Shown here in pieces: positions 1 to 8,336 of a DNA stretch of 64,000 bases. Below the pieces are notes generated by a model. That model was not told the DNA's origin and did not search any database. It saw only the letters and a list, made by a program, of their open reading frames with translations. Positions within the stretch are counted from its first letter, which is position 1, and each line of letters opens with the position of its first letter. Both the position numbers and the translations under genes were made by a program. This DNA comes from an uncultured Anaerolineae bacterium (lineage in GTDB: Bacteria; Chloroflexota; Anaerolineae; Aggregatilineales; Phototrophicaceae), in contig CAKQCB010000002.1 of NCBI GenBank assembly GCA_934216615.1, positions 372,001 to 436,000 of the forward strand. Direction: 5' to 3'.

Positions 1-1
1 A

Positions 2-1282
2 CCCCGCCATCTCTTTTGGACGGTTTCAGCAACGCATTTTTTGATCGATATGTTCAATGGGTCTGGCCCTGTCTTGATGGCCTACATCGGCAGTCGCATC
101 ATCCCCATGAGCAATACCGAAATCGGCTTTGCGGTAAGTGCCTATCAACTGACAGGGGCATTGACACAACCGTTTTTTGGAATGCGCGCTGACCGAACAG
201 GGGGACGGGTAATTGGCGCATTGAGCATCGCATGGACGTGTGGCTTCATCATGCTGTCGCTCTTGTTGGTCACCCTCACACGGAATTATTGGGTCATGCT
301 CATCCCGTTTGTGCTCGGCGCGTTAGGTAGTGGCGCGTTTCACCCCATCGGCACGATGCACGCTAGCGAAAGTAGCAACTCGGTCAGCAAGCTCTCAGTC
401 TTTTTCTTGTTAGGGCAGTTTGGTTCAGCGGTTGCCCCCACCATCATTGGCATCTTGTTGGATGGCGTGTCTTCGACCAATTATCTTTTCACGCAGAACC
501 TCGCGCCATTCACAGGAAGACTTCAAGAGACAGGCTCGCTCACCCCGCTCTTTGTGATGATCATCCTTGCTGTGCCGGGCATTTTGATGATGGCGCGTGT
601 GCTTCCTACCCAACATCAACACGCCGAAAACCGAACGATTAGCGCCTCTAAAACCGCAAAGACACCCCTTCCGTTGTCGCGGGGCATGATCATGTTGTTA
701 GGGACGGTGATCTTGTTACGTGCGTTATCAACGCCCGGCGCGGTTTCCTTCGTGCCACGTTTGTTTCAATTAAAAGGCTGGTCACCTGCGGAATACGGAT
801 CAATCACCAGCATTTTTTGGATCGCCAGCGGGTTTTCTGGGGTGTTCTTCGGCTGGTTAGCCGAACGCTACAGCACGCGCACGATCATCTCTATCAGCAT
901 GATTTTATCCGCGCCTGCGATGTTCTTCTTACCGATTGTTGACGGCTATTTCTTGCCTGTATTACTCGGTTTTGTCGGCGGTGGTTTGAACGGTGGTTCG
1001 CATACGTTGTTTGTCGCCTTAGCCCAACAGATGCTCCCTGCTCGAAGGGGCTTTGCTTCGGGCGCGGCATTAGGGTTTATTTTTGGGGCGGGCGCTGTGG
1101 GGACGATCACCATCGGAGCGCTATCCGACCAAATTGGGATTCCCAACACCTTCCAAATTGTGGCGGTGTCGGCAGTCCTCACGGGGATTTTAGCGCTCAA
1201 ACTCCCCAACATGCAGAAAAAAGCGCGTTCCGCTCCCCCGCCTATCTCTGATGTTCTGCCTGCTGAGGCGACTGCGAAATAA
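2..1282 (+). CDS. MFS transporter, fosmidomycin-resistance (Fsr)-like, 5'-truncated
   Basis: Polytopic inner-membrane efflux protein of the major facilitator superfamily. The frame is open from base 2, and the codons before the first possible start (TTG at 41) already encode a transmembrane-like stretch (HLFWTVSATHFLIDMFNG), so the true start lies outside the window. Hydrophobic helices recur along the length. The early sequence with GADRTGGR-like charge (MRADRTGGR) matches the MFS loop 2-3 motif, and FHPIGTMHA resembles the helix-4 region of Fsr-type pumps. Substrate is unknown; drug or small-molecule efflux is inferred from the family. It is followed at once by an intrinsic terminator, so it ends its transcription unit. 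Confidence 0.85.
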   Translation, partial: PRHLFWTVSATHFLIDMFNGSGPVLMAYIGSRIIPMSNTEIGFAVSAYQLTGALTQPFFGMRADRTGGRVIGALSIAWTCGFIMLSLLLVTLTRNYWVMLIPFVLGALGSGAFHPIGTMHASESSNSVSKLSVFFLLGQFGSAVAPTIIGILLDGVSSTNYLFTQNLAPFTGRLQETGSLTPLFVMIILAVPGILMMARVLPTQHQHAENRTISASKTAKTPLPLSRGMIMLLGTVILLRALSTPGAVSFVPRLFQLKGWSPAEYGSITSIFWIASGFSGVFFGWLAERYSTRTIISISMILSAPAMFFLPIVDGYFLPVLLGFVGGGLNGGSHTLFVALAQQMLPARRGFASGAALGFIFGAGAVGTITIGALSDQIGIPNTFQIVAVSAVLTGILALKLPNMQKKARSAPPPISDVLPAEATAK

Positions 1283-1289
1283 TCCAAAT

Positions 1290-1326
1290 AAAAAAGCGAT
1301 ACGTCCCATCACGCATCGCTTTTTTA
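1290..1326 (+). terminator. Intrinsic terminator after the MFS gene
   Basis: Inverted repeat AAAAAAGCGAT...ATCGCTTTTTT begins 8 bases after the MFS stop codon and ends in a T-run, the usual form of a Rho-independent terminator. It is A/T-symmetric, so it could also work from the other strand. Confidence 0.8.
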
Positions 1327-1403
1327 TATCCGTTTTTGCAACGGATCAAGAGTGGAGGAACAAGAAGAGAAGCTGGCGTCTCCCCTTCTTGGAATCAACG
1401 AGA

Positions 1404-1637
1404 TTAAGTTTGAGGGACGTGGGCAGGTTCAGAAACTTTTTGTTCGTAATAAGACTTCATCCGCATCCCCGCATCGATCAGAAAATCCCCAACCCAAGCC
1501 ATGACTGGAGCAAGGCTAGAAATTTCTGTTTCTGCCACCATTTCCTGATGCAACCGATACATTTCAGCATCGTTCATCAGTTCTTGTTGGCGTAAGTGGT
1601 TCAGTTTCAATTCGCGTGTTGCATCTGCTGTATACAT
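1404..1637 (-). CDS. Small hypothetical protein (77 aa)
   Basis: I do not recognise this family. The frame is open further upstream (to 1664), but the ATG at 1637 is preceded by GGGGAG with 9-base spacing, so I use that start. The protein is soluble, rich in Glu, Met and Arg, and probably helical, with an ADATRELKLNHLRQQEL segment near its N terminus. It stands alone between the MFS terminator and the sortase promoter region. No catalytic motif is visible. The clear ribosome-binding site argues that it is a real gene. Confidence 0.55.
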   Translation of the reverse strand: MYTADATRELKLNHLRQQELMNDAEMYRLHQEMVAETEISSLAPVMAWVGDFLIDAGMRMKSYYEQKVSEPAHVPQT

Positions 1638-1914
1638 GATCTCTGGCTCCCCGTATGTCATCATGCCGAATATTTAAGTTGTTTTTGACGGTGTGCTTGT
1701 CAGTTGCTGTTACTCTTTAATTCGTGAGCGACATCTATTTTGTTCAAAACTCGTGCCATAAAATCATAAAATGCCCCTTTTGACCCCTTAAGAATCATTT
1801 TACACCATAAAAACTATACAAATCAAGGATGAAGATAGGACTTTTCTAAGGTTTTGTTTTACAACTTAGCCCGTATAATGAAAACAACATCATCCATAGA
1901 CATATTTAGGACCT

Positions 1915-3069
1915 ATGCGCGATAAACGCCCCGTCGATGAACTAAGCATCGAAGAACTCGAACGTATTCTGACCATCAAAAAACGGGAAGCTCGTCAAAA
2001 ACAGCTTGACCGAATGAAACAGCATGGCCGTGTGATCGATAACGTTTCAGCGTCACCTGCTGTGTTACCGCCCGAAAATATTCCCGTGCCCGCTTCGAAT
2101 ACCCCGCTCGTGGTAGAAGAAGACGAGGATGAATTTGTCGTCGTTGATGGACGGCTGGTTCGGGTCAGCCCTGCGACACTCAAGCCCAACCCTGTCCAAA
2201 CCCAACCGACGCCCGCCGCACCAAAAGAGCCGAGCAAACCCGCATTTGATGACGGGACGATGGCGCTGGAAACCACCGCGCTCGTGGATGATCCCCCGCC
2301 AGCAGTTGCCAATCGCAAAGTAAAAAAGGCAAAAAAGTCCGGCGGAAGCAAAGCTGTAGATCGTCTGCTTCTCGTGGTTGAAATGGCGGCAGTCGTCGGC
2401 GTGGTCGTGATCGGCATCAATATGGTGAGCGCCATTGGCAAGTTGGAAGAAGAAACCGCCAGCGCTCAAGCCGTTGCCGAAGCCAACCGTCAAGCAGTTT
2501 TGCCGACGCTTCAGCCCACGCCAACGGTGCGCATGGAAAATTTCGTTCTGCCTAGCGGTCACACCTTTGCGGCGGACGGCAGCGCTCAATTTAATTATCA
2601 AGAAGTGCCCTCTCATCTGCTCTCATATGTCGAGAGTCAATGGGTACGCCCTGTTGCCATCCGCGCCCCGCAGACCAGCCAAACAGCTCTTGAAATTTCG
2701 ATCCCCGCTTTAAATTTACGGCAGGGAATTGTGCAAGGCGTGGACTGGGAAGCGCTCAAATTAGGGATTGGTCAATTGGTGAACGGCGTGAACCCGGGCG
2801 ACCCTGAAGGGAACGTCGTGCTTTCCGGTCACAATGATATTTATGGGGAACTTTTCCGCGACCTTGACCAATTACGTCCGGGGGATCGGTTTGAAGTGCG
2901 CACGCAAACCAACACCTATATTTATGAAGTTCGAGAGACGCACATTGTAGACCCCGATGAAGTTTGGGTTCTGGAAAACCGCGAAGGCGCTACGGTGACG
3001 TTAATTTCGTGCTACCCCTACCGTGTGAATAGCCAGCGCATCGTCGTGTTTGCGGATCGTGTCTCGTAA
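1915..3069 (+). CDS. Membrane-anchored sortase with long cytoplasmic N-terminal region
   Basis: Cysteine transpeptidase of the sortase superfamily, 384 aa. Residues 1-150 are charged and Pro-rich (probably cytoplasmic), residues 151-170 form one transmembrane helix, and the catalytic domain follows from about 255 to the C terminus outside the membrane. The triad is visible: His306 in SGHND, Cys366 in TLISC, and Arg375 in NSQRIVV. The ATG at 1915 follows AGGA, and TATAAT lies at 1874-1879. Sortases join surface proteins to the envelope or to each other. I see no LPXTG-type substrate next to it, so its target is unknown. The 150-residue cytoplasmic extension is long for a sortase. The next gene, on the opposite strand, is a cell-wall lytic enzyme. 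Confidence 0.85.
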   Translation: MRDKRPVDELSIEELERILTIKKREARQKQLDRMKQHGRVIDNVSASPAVLPPENIPVPASNTPLVVEEDEDEFVVVDGRLVRVSPATLKPNPVQTQPTPAAPKEPSKPAFDDGTMALETTALVDDPPPAVANRKVKKAKKSGGSKAVDRLLLVVEMAAVVGVVVIGINMVSAIGKLEEETASAQAVAEANRQAVLPTLQPTPTVRMENFVLPSGHTFAADGSAQFNYQEVPSHLLSYVESQWVRPVAIRAPQTSQTALEISIPALNLRQGIVQGVDWEALKLGIGQLVNGVNPGDPEGNVVLSGHNDIYGELFRDLDQLRPGDRFEVRTQTNTYIYEVRETHIVDPDEVWVLENREGATVTLISCYPYRVNSQRIVVFADRVS

Positions 3070-3086
3070 CCTTGACGCGCTATTAA

Positions 3087-3125
3087 CAAAAGAGGCGGTC
3101 TTGAAAACAAGATCGCCTCTTTTTT
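3087..3125. terminator. Bidirectional terminator between sortase and transglycosylase genes
   Basis: Hairpin AAAAGAGGCGGTCTT with a GAAAAC-type loop and its complement ending in TTTTTT. It lies between two convergent genes and carries A and T runs on either side, so it can serve both. Confidence 0.85.
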
Positions 3126-3142
3126 GTATAGGTCTATAGAAT

Positions 3143-3901
3143 TTACTGACTGCTCAACCCGATATTGGCGGCGGCGCGTGTGCAAAGATTGCTTCCACCC
3201 GCTTCCAACCAATTTTCTAAAGCAGGGCTTACCGTCAAGTTTTGTTTTGCGTCGGCATAAATTTGTGTGCCCCAGTTGTAATACCGTTGGGTTTCGCTCG
3301 GCCAATACGCAAATGCTTGATTGATTTTGCTATACCCACCGTTATAACAAGCTAACGCTAAGCCTGCATCCCCATTTGCCCAACCGACACACTGCGCCAG
3401 ATAAGAGGCACCACGACGCGCATTGGTTTCGGGGTCAGTCTGGTTTTCGCCCGCATCAAAATGGAAAGGCATCACTTGGAAAAGCCCTTGAGCGCCCGCG
3501 ACACTGCTCACGTCAGCATGACCACAAGACTCGATCTGCATCACCGTAGCTAACAGCGCAGGGTCTACCCCATAAACGGATGCCCACCGGACAATGTCGC
3601 CTGCCCAATATTCAACTTCGCGGGTGAACAGGGGGGCGATCCCTGTCGAAATCGGAATATAGGTATCCAGGGACGGCATAGACGCTGGCACACGGTTGAC
3701 GGTTTGATGAATCACATTAAAAGTTGAACGGGCCGCATTCGGGATGATGATCACCAGCACGATGGCGAGGATCACCCAACCCGGAAAACCACGTACAAAC
3801 CAACGATACAACCGCGAGGGTTGCTGGACTTTTTTGACTTCAGCCGTCTTTTTAGATTGTTTTTTATTCGCTTTGGACGTGGAATTGGCACGTACAGTCA
3901 T
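3143..3901 (-). CDS. Membrane-anchored lytic transglycosylase (SLT domain)
   Basis: Cleaves the MurNAc-GlcNAc bond of peptidoglycan. The first 35 residues are Lys/Arg-rich, a single transmembrane helix spans about 41-56, and the SLT domain runs from about 97 to 235. Catalytic Glu is E124 in ATVMQIESCG; GAQGLFQVMP and ALACYNGGYSKI are the usual SLT motifs. The frame opens upstream with TTG codons, but ATG 3901 has AAAGGA 12 bases before it and gives a standard basic N terminus, so I start there. It could remodel the wall locally; pairing with the adjacent sortase is only an inference from position. Confidence 0.88.
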   Translation of the reverse strand: MTVRANSTSKANKKQSKKTAEVKKVQQPSRLYRWFVRGFPGWVILAIVLVIIIPNAARSTFNVIHQTVNRVPASMPSLDTYIPISTGIAPLFTREVEYWAGDIVRWASVYGVDPALLATVMQIESCGHADVSSVAGAQGLFQVMPFHFDAGENQTDPETNARRGASYLAQCVGWANGDAGLALACYNGGYSKINQAFAYWPSETQRYYNWGTQIYADAKQNLTVSPALENWLEAGGSNLCTRAAANIGLSSQ

Positions 3902-3975
3902 GCGTGTTTGATATCCTTTTATACTCAATGTCAATTGTACAAAGAGAAGCAGTAAAAATGTTGTAGAAAAAAGTG

Positions 3976-4006
3976 CTATAACCCCCTCAAAATGAGGGGG
4001 TTATAG
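3976..4006 (-). terminator. Perfect 14-bp hairpin with T-run on the minus strand
   Basis: Arms CTATAACCCCCTCA and its complement surround an AAA loop. Read on the minus strand, six T follow a few bases after the stem, so it may be a second terminator for the zinc-ribbon gene, insulating the transglycosylase gene. Confidence 0.55.
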
Positions 4007-4168
4007 AAGCGTATTGATACACAAATTTTAGAACAAAAGTTCTTATTTTTCAAGTTATAAACTGGTTAATTTTCGCCACTGATAAGAGAAAACAAAGGTG
4101 ATTAAACCCCATTACGAGTTTTATGAGGACAGCGTTTCATTCTAAAAATTTACGGGGGAAATAGAGAA

Positions 4169-4200
4169 ATGCTGTCAATGAGTCACCTCATTGACAGCAT
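4169..4200 (-). terminator. Perfect 14-bp hairpin after the zinc-ribbon gene
   Basis: Arms ATGCTGTCAATGAG and CTCATTGACAGCAT enclose a 4-base loop, 14 bases past the stop codon at 4215. A T-rich tract follows on the minus strand. It is probably the main terminator of that gene. Confidence 0.65.
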
Positions 4201-4214
4201 CGGTAAAAGTCACT

Positions 4215-5327
4215 TTATGCGGCGGGTTCTAAGGAATTACAATCTGGGTTGCCCGTGATAGCATTAAAATTCAGCGTCCATGAGGTCCCCTCTTGGATGC
4301 TCGCCCATACGTCCGCAGAAACTTCACACTCGAACGCTTCGCCTTCAGAGACAAACTGCACCGTGTACAGTTCATAACGGTCTGCTTCGCGCTCACAACC
4401 GAGTGCATTCGTACAAGAGCGGGTGATATTGGTCATCGGCCATGCAGGGGCAATTGACAAACCCGAGCCTACCGCATCGGCTTGGCGGGCTTGTGTCCAG
4501 CGGTCTACGGTGAACGTACAGCGGTCATCGTAGATGGGTTCTTCGCGGTACACCGTCTGGCAAACTTGTTCTTCGCGGAACGTCCCATCGCCTTGATCAA
4601 CACGTTGGACGGAACACGTTTCGCCATCTGGCACACGGCGCGACGAACGTTGTTGACGCTGTGATGTGACGCGGTACGCATCGCTCGGCATGGCATCGCA
4701 CCAGGCGGATTGTTGAATCGCCTGTAACTGCTCAACGACAATCACCCGTTCCCAGTTATGACCCGACACCATCGCCACACCTGAGCGCGTGCGGGTAAAG
4801 GCAAAAATCAACCCACCGATGACGAGGACGATAATGCCGATGATGATGAGAGGCATCCATTTTTTCATGCCCGTAGGCTCATCTTTGATCACGCCTACCC
4901 GTCGCATTTCAGATTCAAACTGCTCTTGGTCAATATTCCGTACATCATCCGCCGTGAACGCTTGGTTTACACCGCGCACTTGGGCGTTGACGGTATCGAC
5001 TTGGGTGGCCTTTTCTAAGGACGCGCCACATTGTTGGCAGAATTTAGCATCCCCTTCGTTGACCGAACTACACGATGCACAGATTAAATTCACACCTTTT
5101 GAAACATAATCTTCAACCGCTTTTTTCTCTTCGTCCGAAGGAAAACGTCGCGACCTTGCATCTTGCGCCGCGCCACAGGTAGAACAAAATTTATACGTTT
5201 TTGCGGGTAAATTTTTACTTCCACAAAACTTGCAATCCCAGACCATCTCATAGACACCAAGCTGTTCAACACGTTGCTCGTCACGGCCGGGATTTCGAGG
5301 ATTATTTTTGGGGCCAGAAGGGAACAC
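4215..5327 (-). CDS. Double zinc-ribbon, single-pass membrane protein
   Basis: 370 aa, function unknown. Two zinc ribbons lie in the cytoplasmic part: Cys32/35 with Cys48/51, and Cys83/86 with Cys97/100, each of CxxC...CxxC form. A transmembrane helix spans about 157-177. The C-terminal ~190 residues lie outside and contain many Cys (for example in GETCSV, EEQVCQ, CTNALGCE), consistent with disulfides. GTG at 5327 is chosen because AAAGGA precedes it by 6 bases. Similar ribbon-plus-helix proteins are usually annotated as zinc-ribbon domain-containing proteins. It is monocistronic, with hairpins after it. A sensing or scaffold role is possible but not shown. Confidence 0.75.
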   Translation of the reverse strand: MFPSGPKNNPRNPGRDEQRVEQLGVYEMVWDCKFCGSKNLPAKTYKFCSTCGAAQDARSRRFPSDEEKKAVEDYVSKGVNLICASCSSVNEGDAKFCQQCGASLEKATQVDTVNAQVRGVNQAFTADDVRNIDQEQFESEMRRVGVIKDEPTGMKKWMPLIIIGIIVLVIGGLIFAFTRTRSGVAMVSGHNWERVIVVEQLQAIQQSAWCDAMPSDAYRVTSQRQQRSSRRVPDGETCSVQRVDQGDGTFREEQVCQTVYREEPIYDDRCTFTVDRWTQARQADAVGSGLSIAPAWPMTNITRSCTNALGCEREADRYELYTVQFVSEGEAFECEVSADVWASIQEGTSWTLNFNAITGNPDCNSLEPAA

Positions 5328-5383
5328 AGTCTATCCTTTAATTCAACCAAAAATATACTACATTACAATTCTAATTGTATGAA

Positions 5384-6040
5384 TTACAGTAAAGAGTGCA
5401 AATGCGCCTTGTGAAAGCGGGCAATCCGTTCTTTGACGTCACCCTCGACCTGAAGCGCCCAATCCACACCCCCAATGAACAAACTATATAACATGAGCGC
5501 CACTTCTTCAGGGCTTTCTTTCATCCCGTTCATCAGCCACCAGCGCACGATGCCAATTTCTGCGCCGGAACAAAACGCGGCGATGAAACTTGCGGGTAAA
5601 AGTGGGGGCGTTTGAGATTCTTTAATGTGAATAGCGATGCCCTCTTCACCAACGCCTTGTAAGTAATCCATCACTTGCATGATGAACCCCGCGTTTCCCC
5701 TGTTACTCAGCATGACGCGGTAAAAGTCGGCAAATTTAGCAACGTGTTGAAAGTCTTCCATGTGCGGAATTTCGCCTTCTTCTAAGGGCATGGTAAATCC
5801 CTGATTTTTATACACCGCCATCACAATTTCATCATACATTTCGCGCATACTGTGAAAGAGCAGTTCATCTTTGTCTTTGTAATGCAGGTAAAACGTGGAT
5901 CGATTCACGTTGGCGCGGTCGGTGATCTCTTGTACGCTGATCGTCTCATACCCCTTCTCAATCACAAGGGCCATCAAGGCGTCACGAAGCAGTTGGCGCG
6001 TGCGAATAATACGGCGATCTAATTTCTTTGCATCCGACAT
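5384..6040 (-). CDS. TetR/AcrR-family transcriptional regulator
   Basis: 218-aa one-component repressor. The N-terminal TetR helix-turn-helix spans about residues 10-58, with the diagnostic ...QEITDRANVNRSTFYLHYKDK... segment; the rest is a helical ligand and dimer domain. The ATG at 6040 follows AGGTG with 6-base spacing; an upstream in-frame start at 6091 has no such site. It is divergent from a cytochrome P450 gene 132 bases away. A perfect 6+6 palindrome overlaps its own ribosome-binding site (6043-6056), which suggests autorepression, and a related palindrome lies nearer the P450. The inducer is unknown. Confidence 0.88.
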   Translation of the reverse strand: MSDAKKLDRRIIRTRQLLRDALMALVIEKGYETISVQEITDRANVNRSTFYLHYKDKDELLFHSMREMYDEIVMAVYKNQGFTMPLEEGEIPHMEDFQHVAKFADFYRVMLSNRGNAGFIMQVMDYLQGVGEEGIAIHIKESQTPPLLPASFIAAFCSGAEIGIVRWWLMNGMKESPEEVALMLYSLFIGGVDWALQVEGDVKERIARFHKAHLHSLL

Positions 6041-6042
6041 AA

Positions 6043-6056
6043 TAGACACCTGTCTA
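6043..6056. promoter_or_regulatory. Candidate TetR operator (palindrome)
   Basis: TAGACA-CC-TGTCTA is a perfect 14-bp inverted repeat 2 bases upstream of the TetR-family start codon, overlapping its ribosome-binding site. TetR-family proteins commonly bind such palindromes near their own start. The core GACA-N2-TGTC recurs at 6123-6135. Confidence 0.5.
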
Positions 6057-6084
6057 GTAAACAACGCAGTGGCGATATTCGTAA

Positions 6085-6135
6085 TTGACAAGCGAAATAA
6101 ATCCGCATATCGTTCTAATAATCGACAGTGTGTCG
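6085..6135 (+). promoter_or_regulatory. Possible P450 promoter and second palindrome
   Basis: TTGACA at 6085-6090 is followed after 17 bases by TATCGT (4 of 6 to the -10 consensus). Downstream lies CGACA-GTG-TGTCG (6123-6135), a perfect palindrome sharing the GACA/TGTC arms of the candidate operator at 6043-6056. A repressor bound there would block transcription of the P450 gene. Confidence 0.35.
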
Positions 6136-6172
6136 AAAAATTCTCGTTTTGTCAAACGTTAAGGAACACGGC

Positions 6173-7555
6173 ATGACGCACGTTTTAAACGCCCAAGAAG
6201 TGCAAACTAACCCATATCCCCCCGGTCCCGCACCACTCAAAAATATCGTTGAACAACTGCGTTTTGGTTACCAAGTCAGTCAAAACATCCTCGCGTGGAT
6301 GATGGACAACATTCAAAAATATGGCGAAACCGTCCATGCACAAATCGGCAAGTCACACATGTTCATCTTCACCAACCCTGAAGATATTCACACCGTTACG
6401 GTGTCGCTCGCCAATAAATTTAACAAAGGCCCTGAATATAAAGATCAACAGCGCGGGCTGGCGCGGTTTGTCGGCAACGGCATCTTAGTGAGCGATGGCG
6501 AATTCTGGAAGAAACAACGCCGTTTAGTCTCGCCCGCGCTCCACGTCAACCGCGTGAATACATACGGCGATGTCATGGTGCAATACACCGACAACATGCT
6601 CAACACATGGCATGACGGTCAGCACCTTGATATGGACGAACAGATGATGGAACTGACCTTAAAAATTGTTTCGCAGACGCTCTTTAAGGTCGATGCAGAC
6701 GAATACACCCAAACGATGGGTAAAATCTTGTCGATCCTGCTGCGTATCGGCGCTGATTTTGATATTTTCCCGAACTGGGTTCCCACGCCAAAACACCGCC
6801 GTGAAGAACGGGCGCTTCAAGAGCTGGATAAAATTCTGTATGCGCTGATCGAAAACTGGCGTGAAGCATCGGTAGATCGCGGTGATCTTCTTTCGATGCT
6901 GATGCTGGCTGAAGATACTGACGGCAATCACATGTCGGACAAACAACTGCGCGACGAAATCGCCACGTTATTACTGGCAGGTCATGAAACCACCGCCAAC
7001 ATGCTCAATTGGACGTGGTATCTGCTTTCGCAAAACCCCGACATTGAAGCGAAACTCCATGAAGAAGTTGATACCGTCCTGCAAGGGCGACTGCCCACAT
7101 TGGAAGACTTAAAATCCCTGCCCTATACCGACATGGTGATGAAAGAATCAATGCGGATATTCCCGCCTGCATGGGGCTTCACCCGCGAAGCCAATGAAGA
7201 TGTGGAAGTGAACGGGAAGTTTGTCCCGAAAGGCAGTTTGGTCAGTTTGATGGTGTACGGGATGCACCACGATCCACGCTGGTGGGAAGACCCAGAAACG
7301 TTCCAACCAGAGCGGTTTGCGCCCGAAAACGAAGACCGCTTTCATAAACGTGCGTATTTACCTTTTGGCGGTGGCCCGCGTGTTTGTGTGGGCAATTCCT
7401 TCGCAACGATGGAAGGCCGTTTGTTGATCGCCACTATCGCGCAGAGATACAAATTCACACTCGCGCCAGATGCTCGTATTGATAAAGAGGCGTTGGTCAC
7501 CCTGCGCCCGCGTCATGGCATGCCGATGATCGCGCATCTGCGCAAGCCGAATTAA
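6173..7555 (+). CDS. Cytochrome P450
   Basis: 460-aa haem-thiolate monooxygenase; soluble, with no membrane anchor. The I-helix AGHETT motif is at 269-274, the K-helix ExxR is E325-R328 (KESMRI), and the haem-binding FGGGPRVCVG places the proximal ligand at Cys405. The ATG at 6173 has AAGGA 7 bases upstream; the upstream in-frame GTG at 6128 lies inside a palindrome and lacks a site. The substrate cannot be read from sequence. No ferredoxin or reductase gene is adjacent, so electrons must come from elsewhere. The divergent TetR gene is the likely regulator. A 12-bp hairpin follows the stop. Confidence 0.93.
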   Translation: MTHVLNAQEVQTNPYPPGPAPLKNIVEQLRFGYQVSQNILAWMMDNIQKYGETVHAQIGKSHMFIFTNPEDIHTVTVSLANKFNKGPEYKDQQRGLARFVGNGILVSDGEFWKKQRRLVSPALHVNRVNTYGDVMVQYTDNMLNTWHDGQHLDMDEQMMELTLKIVSQTLFKVDADEYTQTMGKILSILLRIGADFDIFPNWVPTPKHRREERALQELDKILYALIENWREASVDRGDLLSMLMLAEDTDGNHMSDKQLRDEIATLLLAGHETTANMLNWTWYLLSQNPDIEAKLHEEVDTVLQGRLPTLEDLKSLPYTDMVMKESMRIFPPAWGFTREANEDVEVNGKFVPKGSLVSLMVYGMHHDPRWWEDPETFQPERFAPENEDRFHKRAYLPFGGGPRVCVGNSFATMEGRLLIATIAQRYKFTLAPDARIDKEALVTLRPRHGMPMIAHLRKPN

Positions 7556-7580
7556 ATACATCCTTAGATCGGATAAAACG

Positions 7581-7614
7581 CTTGATGGGCGAATAAAATA
7601 TGTCGCCCATCAAG
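7581..7614. terminator. 12-bp hairpin between convergent P450 and GNAT genes
   Basis: CTTGATGGGCGA and its exact complement, 10-base loop, placed between two convergent stop codons. There is no long T-run on either side, so it is a plausible but not ideal terminator. Confidence 0.5.
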
Positions 7615-7621
7615 CCAACCT

Positions 7622-8317
7622 CTAGCCATACAGACGCGCTTCTAACCCTGCTTTCACGCTCGGCCATTCACGTTCTAACATGCGAAACCACGCAGTATCA
7701 CGGTTACGACCTTTGATGATAAAATGGGATTCTTGAACCCCCTCAAAAGTGAACCCCATGCGTAAGGCCGAACGGCGTGAACGTTCGTTCAGCGCGTCAC
7801 ATTTCCATTCCACACGACGATAGCCCAACTCAAAAGCATGCTTGAGCGCTAAATACGTACATTCCAAGTTGGCCGTTGTCCGTTGGGCGAGTGGGCTGTA
7901 CCAGATATTGCCTAACTCCACCTTCAAATGTTCAGGAAAATTATTCATATAGGTGAACACCCCCACAGGGCGCTGGCTGGCTTTTTCGACAACGCACAGG
8001 CTCAAGCCGTTATCTGTGTTCGCAAGTCGCTCAAGATAGGTCATAAAATGCGCAAACGAGGTAAACGGCCCAATGCCCATATAGCGCCATATCCACTGGT
8101 CGGCATCGTACGCGGGGATGTCCCGTTCTGGCGTGGTGATGGCTTCGCCGTTCGACACTTGATAAAGCGATTCCGCATCCCGCGCAGGGTCTAACGGACG
8201 CAGTTCAAACACTTGACCGGATAACGTCACCGCCTCCATTTTTATGGGCAGTTGGTTCCGTCGCTGTACAACCTCATCGGACAAACGTTCCCCGGTTAGC
8301 ATGGGTAGATCGTTCAT
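7622..8317 (-). CDS. GNAT acetyltransferase, RimJ/RimL type
   Basis: 231 aa. It carries the RimL-like fold signatures: early LRPLDPARDAESLYQVS, a central ELGNIWYSPLAQRTTANLE strand, and the RVEWKCDALNERSRRSALR segment with GFTFEGV that is characteristic of this subfamily. It acetylates an amine on a protein or small molecule from acetyl-CoA; the acceptor is unknown. Start ATG 8317 is preceded by AAGGTGAGG; the frame extends upstream without a better site. It lies 19 bases after the exported hydrolase gene and is probably cotranscribed with it. Confidence 0.85.
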   Translation of the reverse strand: MNDLPMLTGERLSDEVVQRRNQLPIKMEAVTLSGQVFELRPLDPARDAESLYQVSNGEAITTPERDIPAYDADQWIWRYMGIGPFTSFAHFMTYLERLANTDNGLSLCVVEKASQRPVGVFTYMNNFPEHLKVELGNIWYSPLAQRTTANLECTYLALKHAFELGYRRVEWKCDALNERSRRSALRMGFTFEGVQESHFIIKGRNRDTAWFRMLEREWPSVKAGLEARLYG

Positions 8318-8336
8318 CGCCTCACCTTTCTGTAAT

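Larger units (their letters stand above)
3902..4214. other. Gene-free interval with two strong hairpins
   Basis: No credible coding frame. The interval is AT-rich. It holds two perfect 14-bp hairpins (3976-4006 and 4169-4200, listed separately) and otherwise presumably the promoter region of the transglycosylase gene. Confidence 0.6.

Noticed and set aside
1995..2616. Long antisense ORFs across the sortase gene
   Set aside because: They are low-complexity shadows of the Pro/Val-rich sortase N terminus with no start signals.
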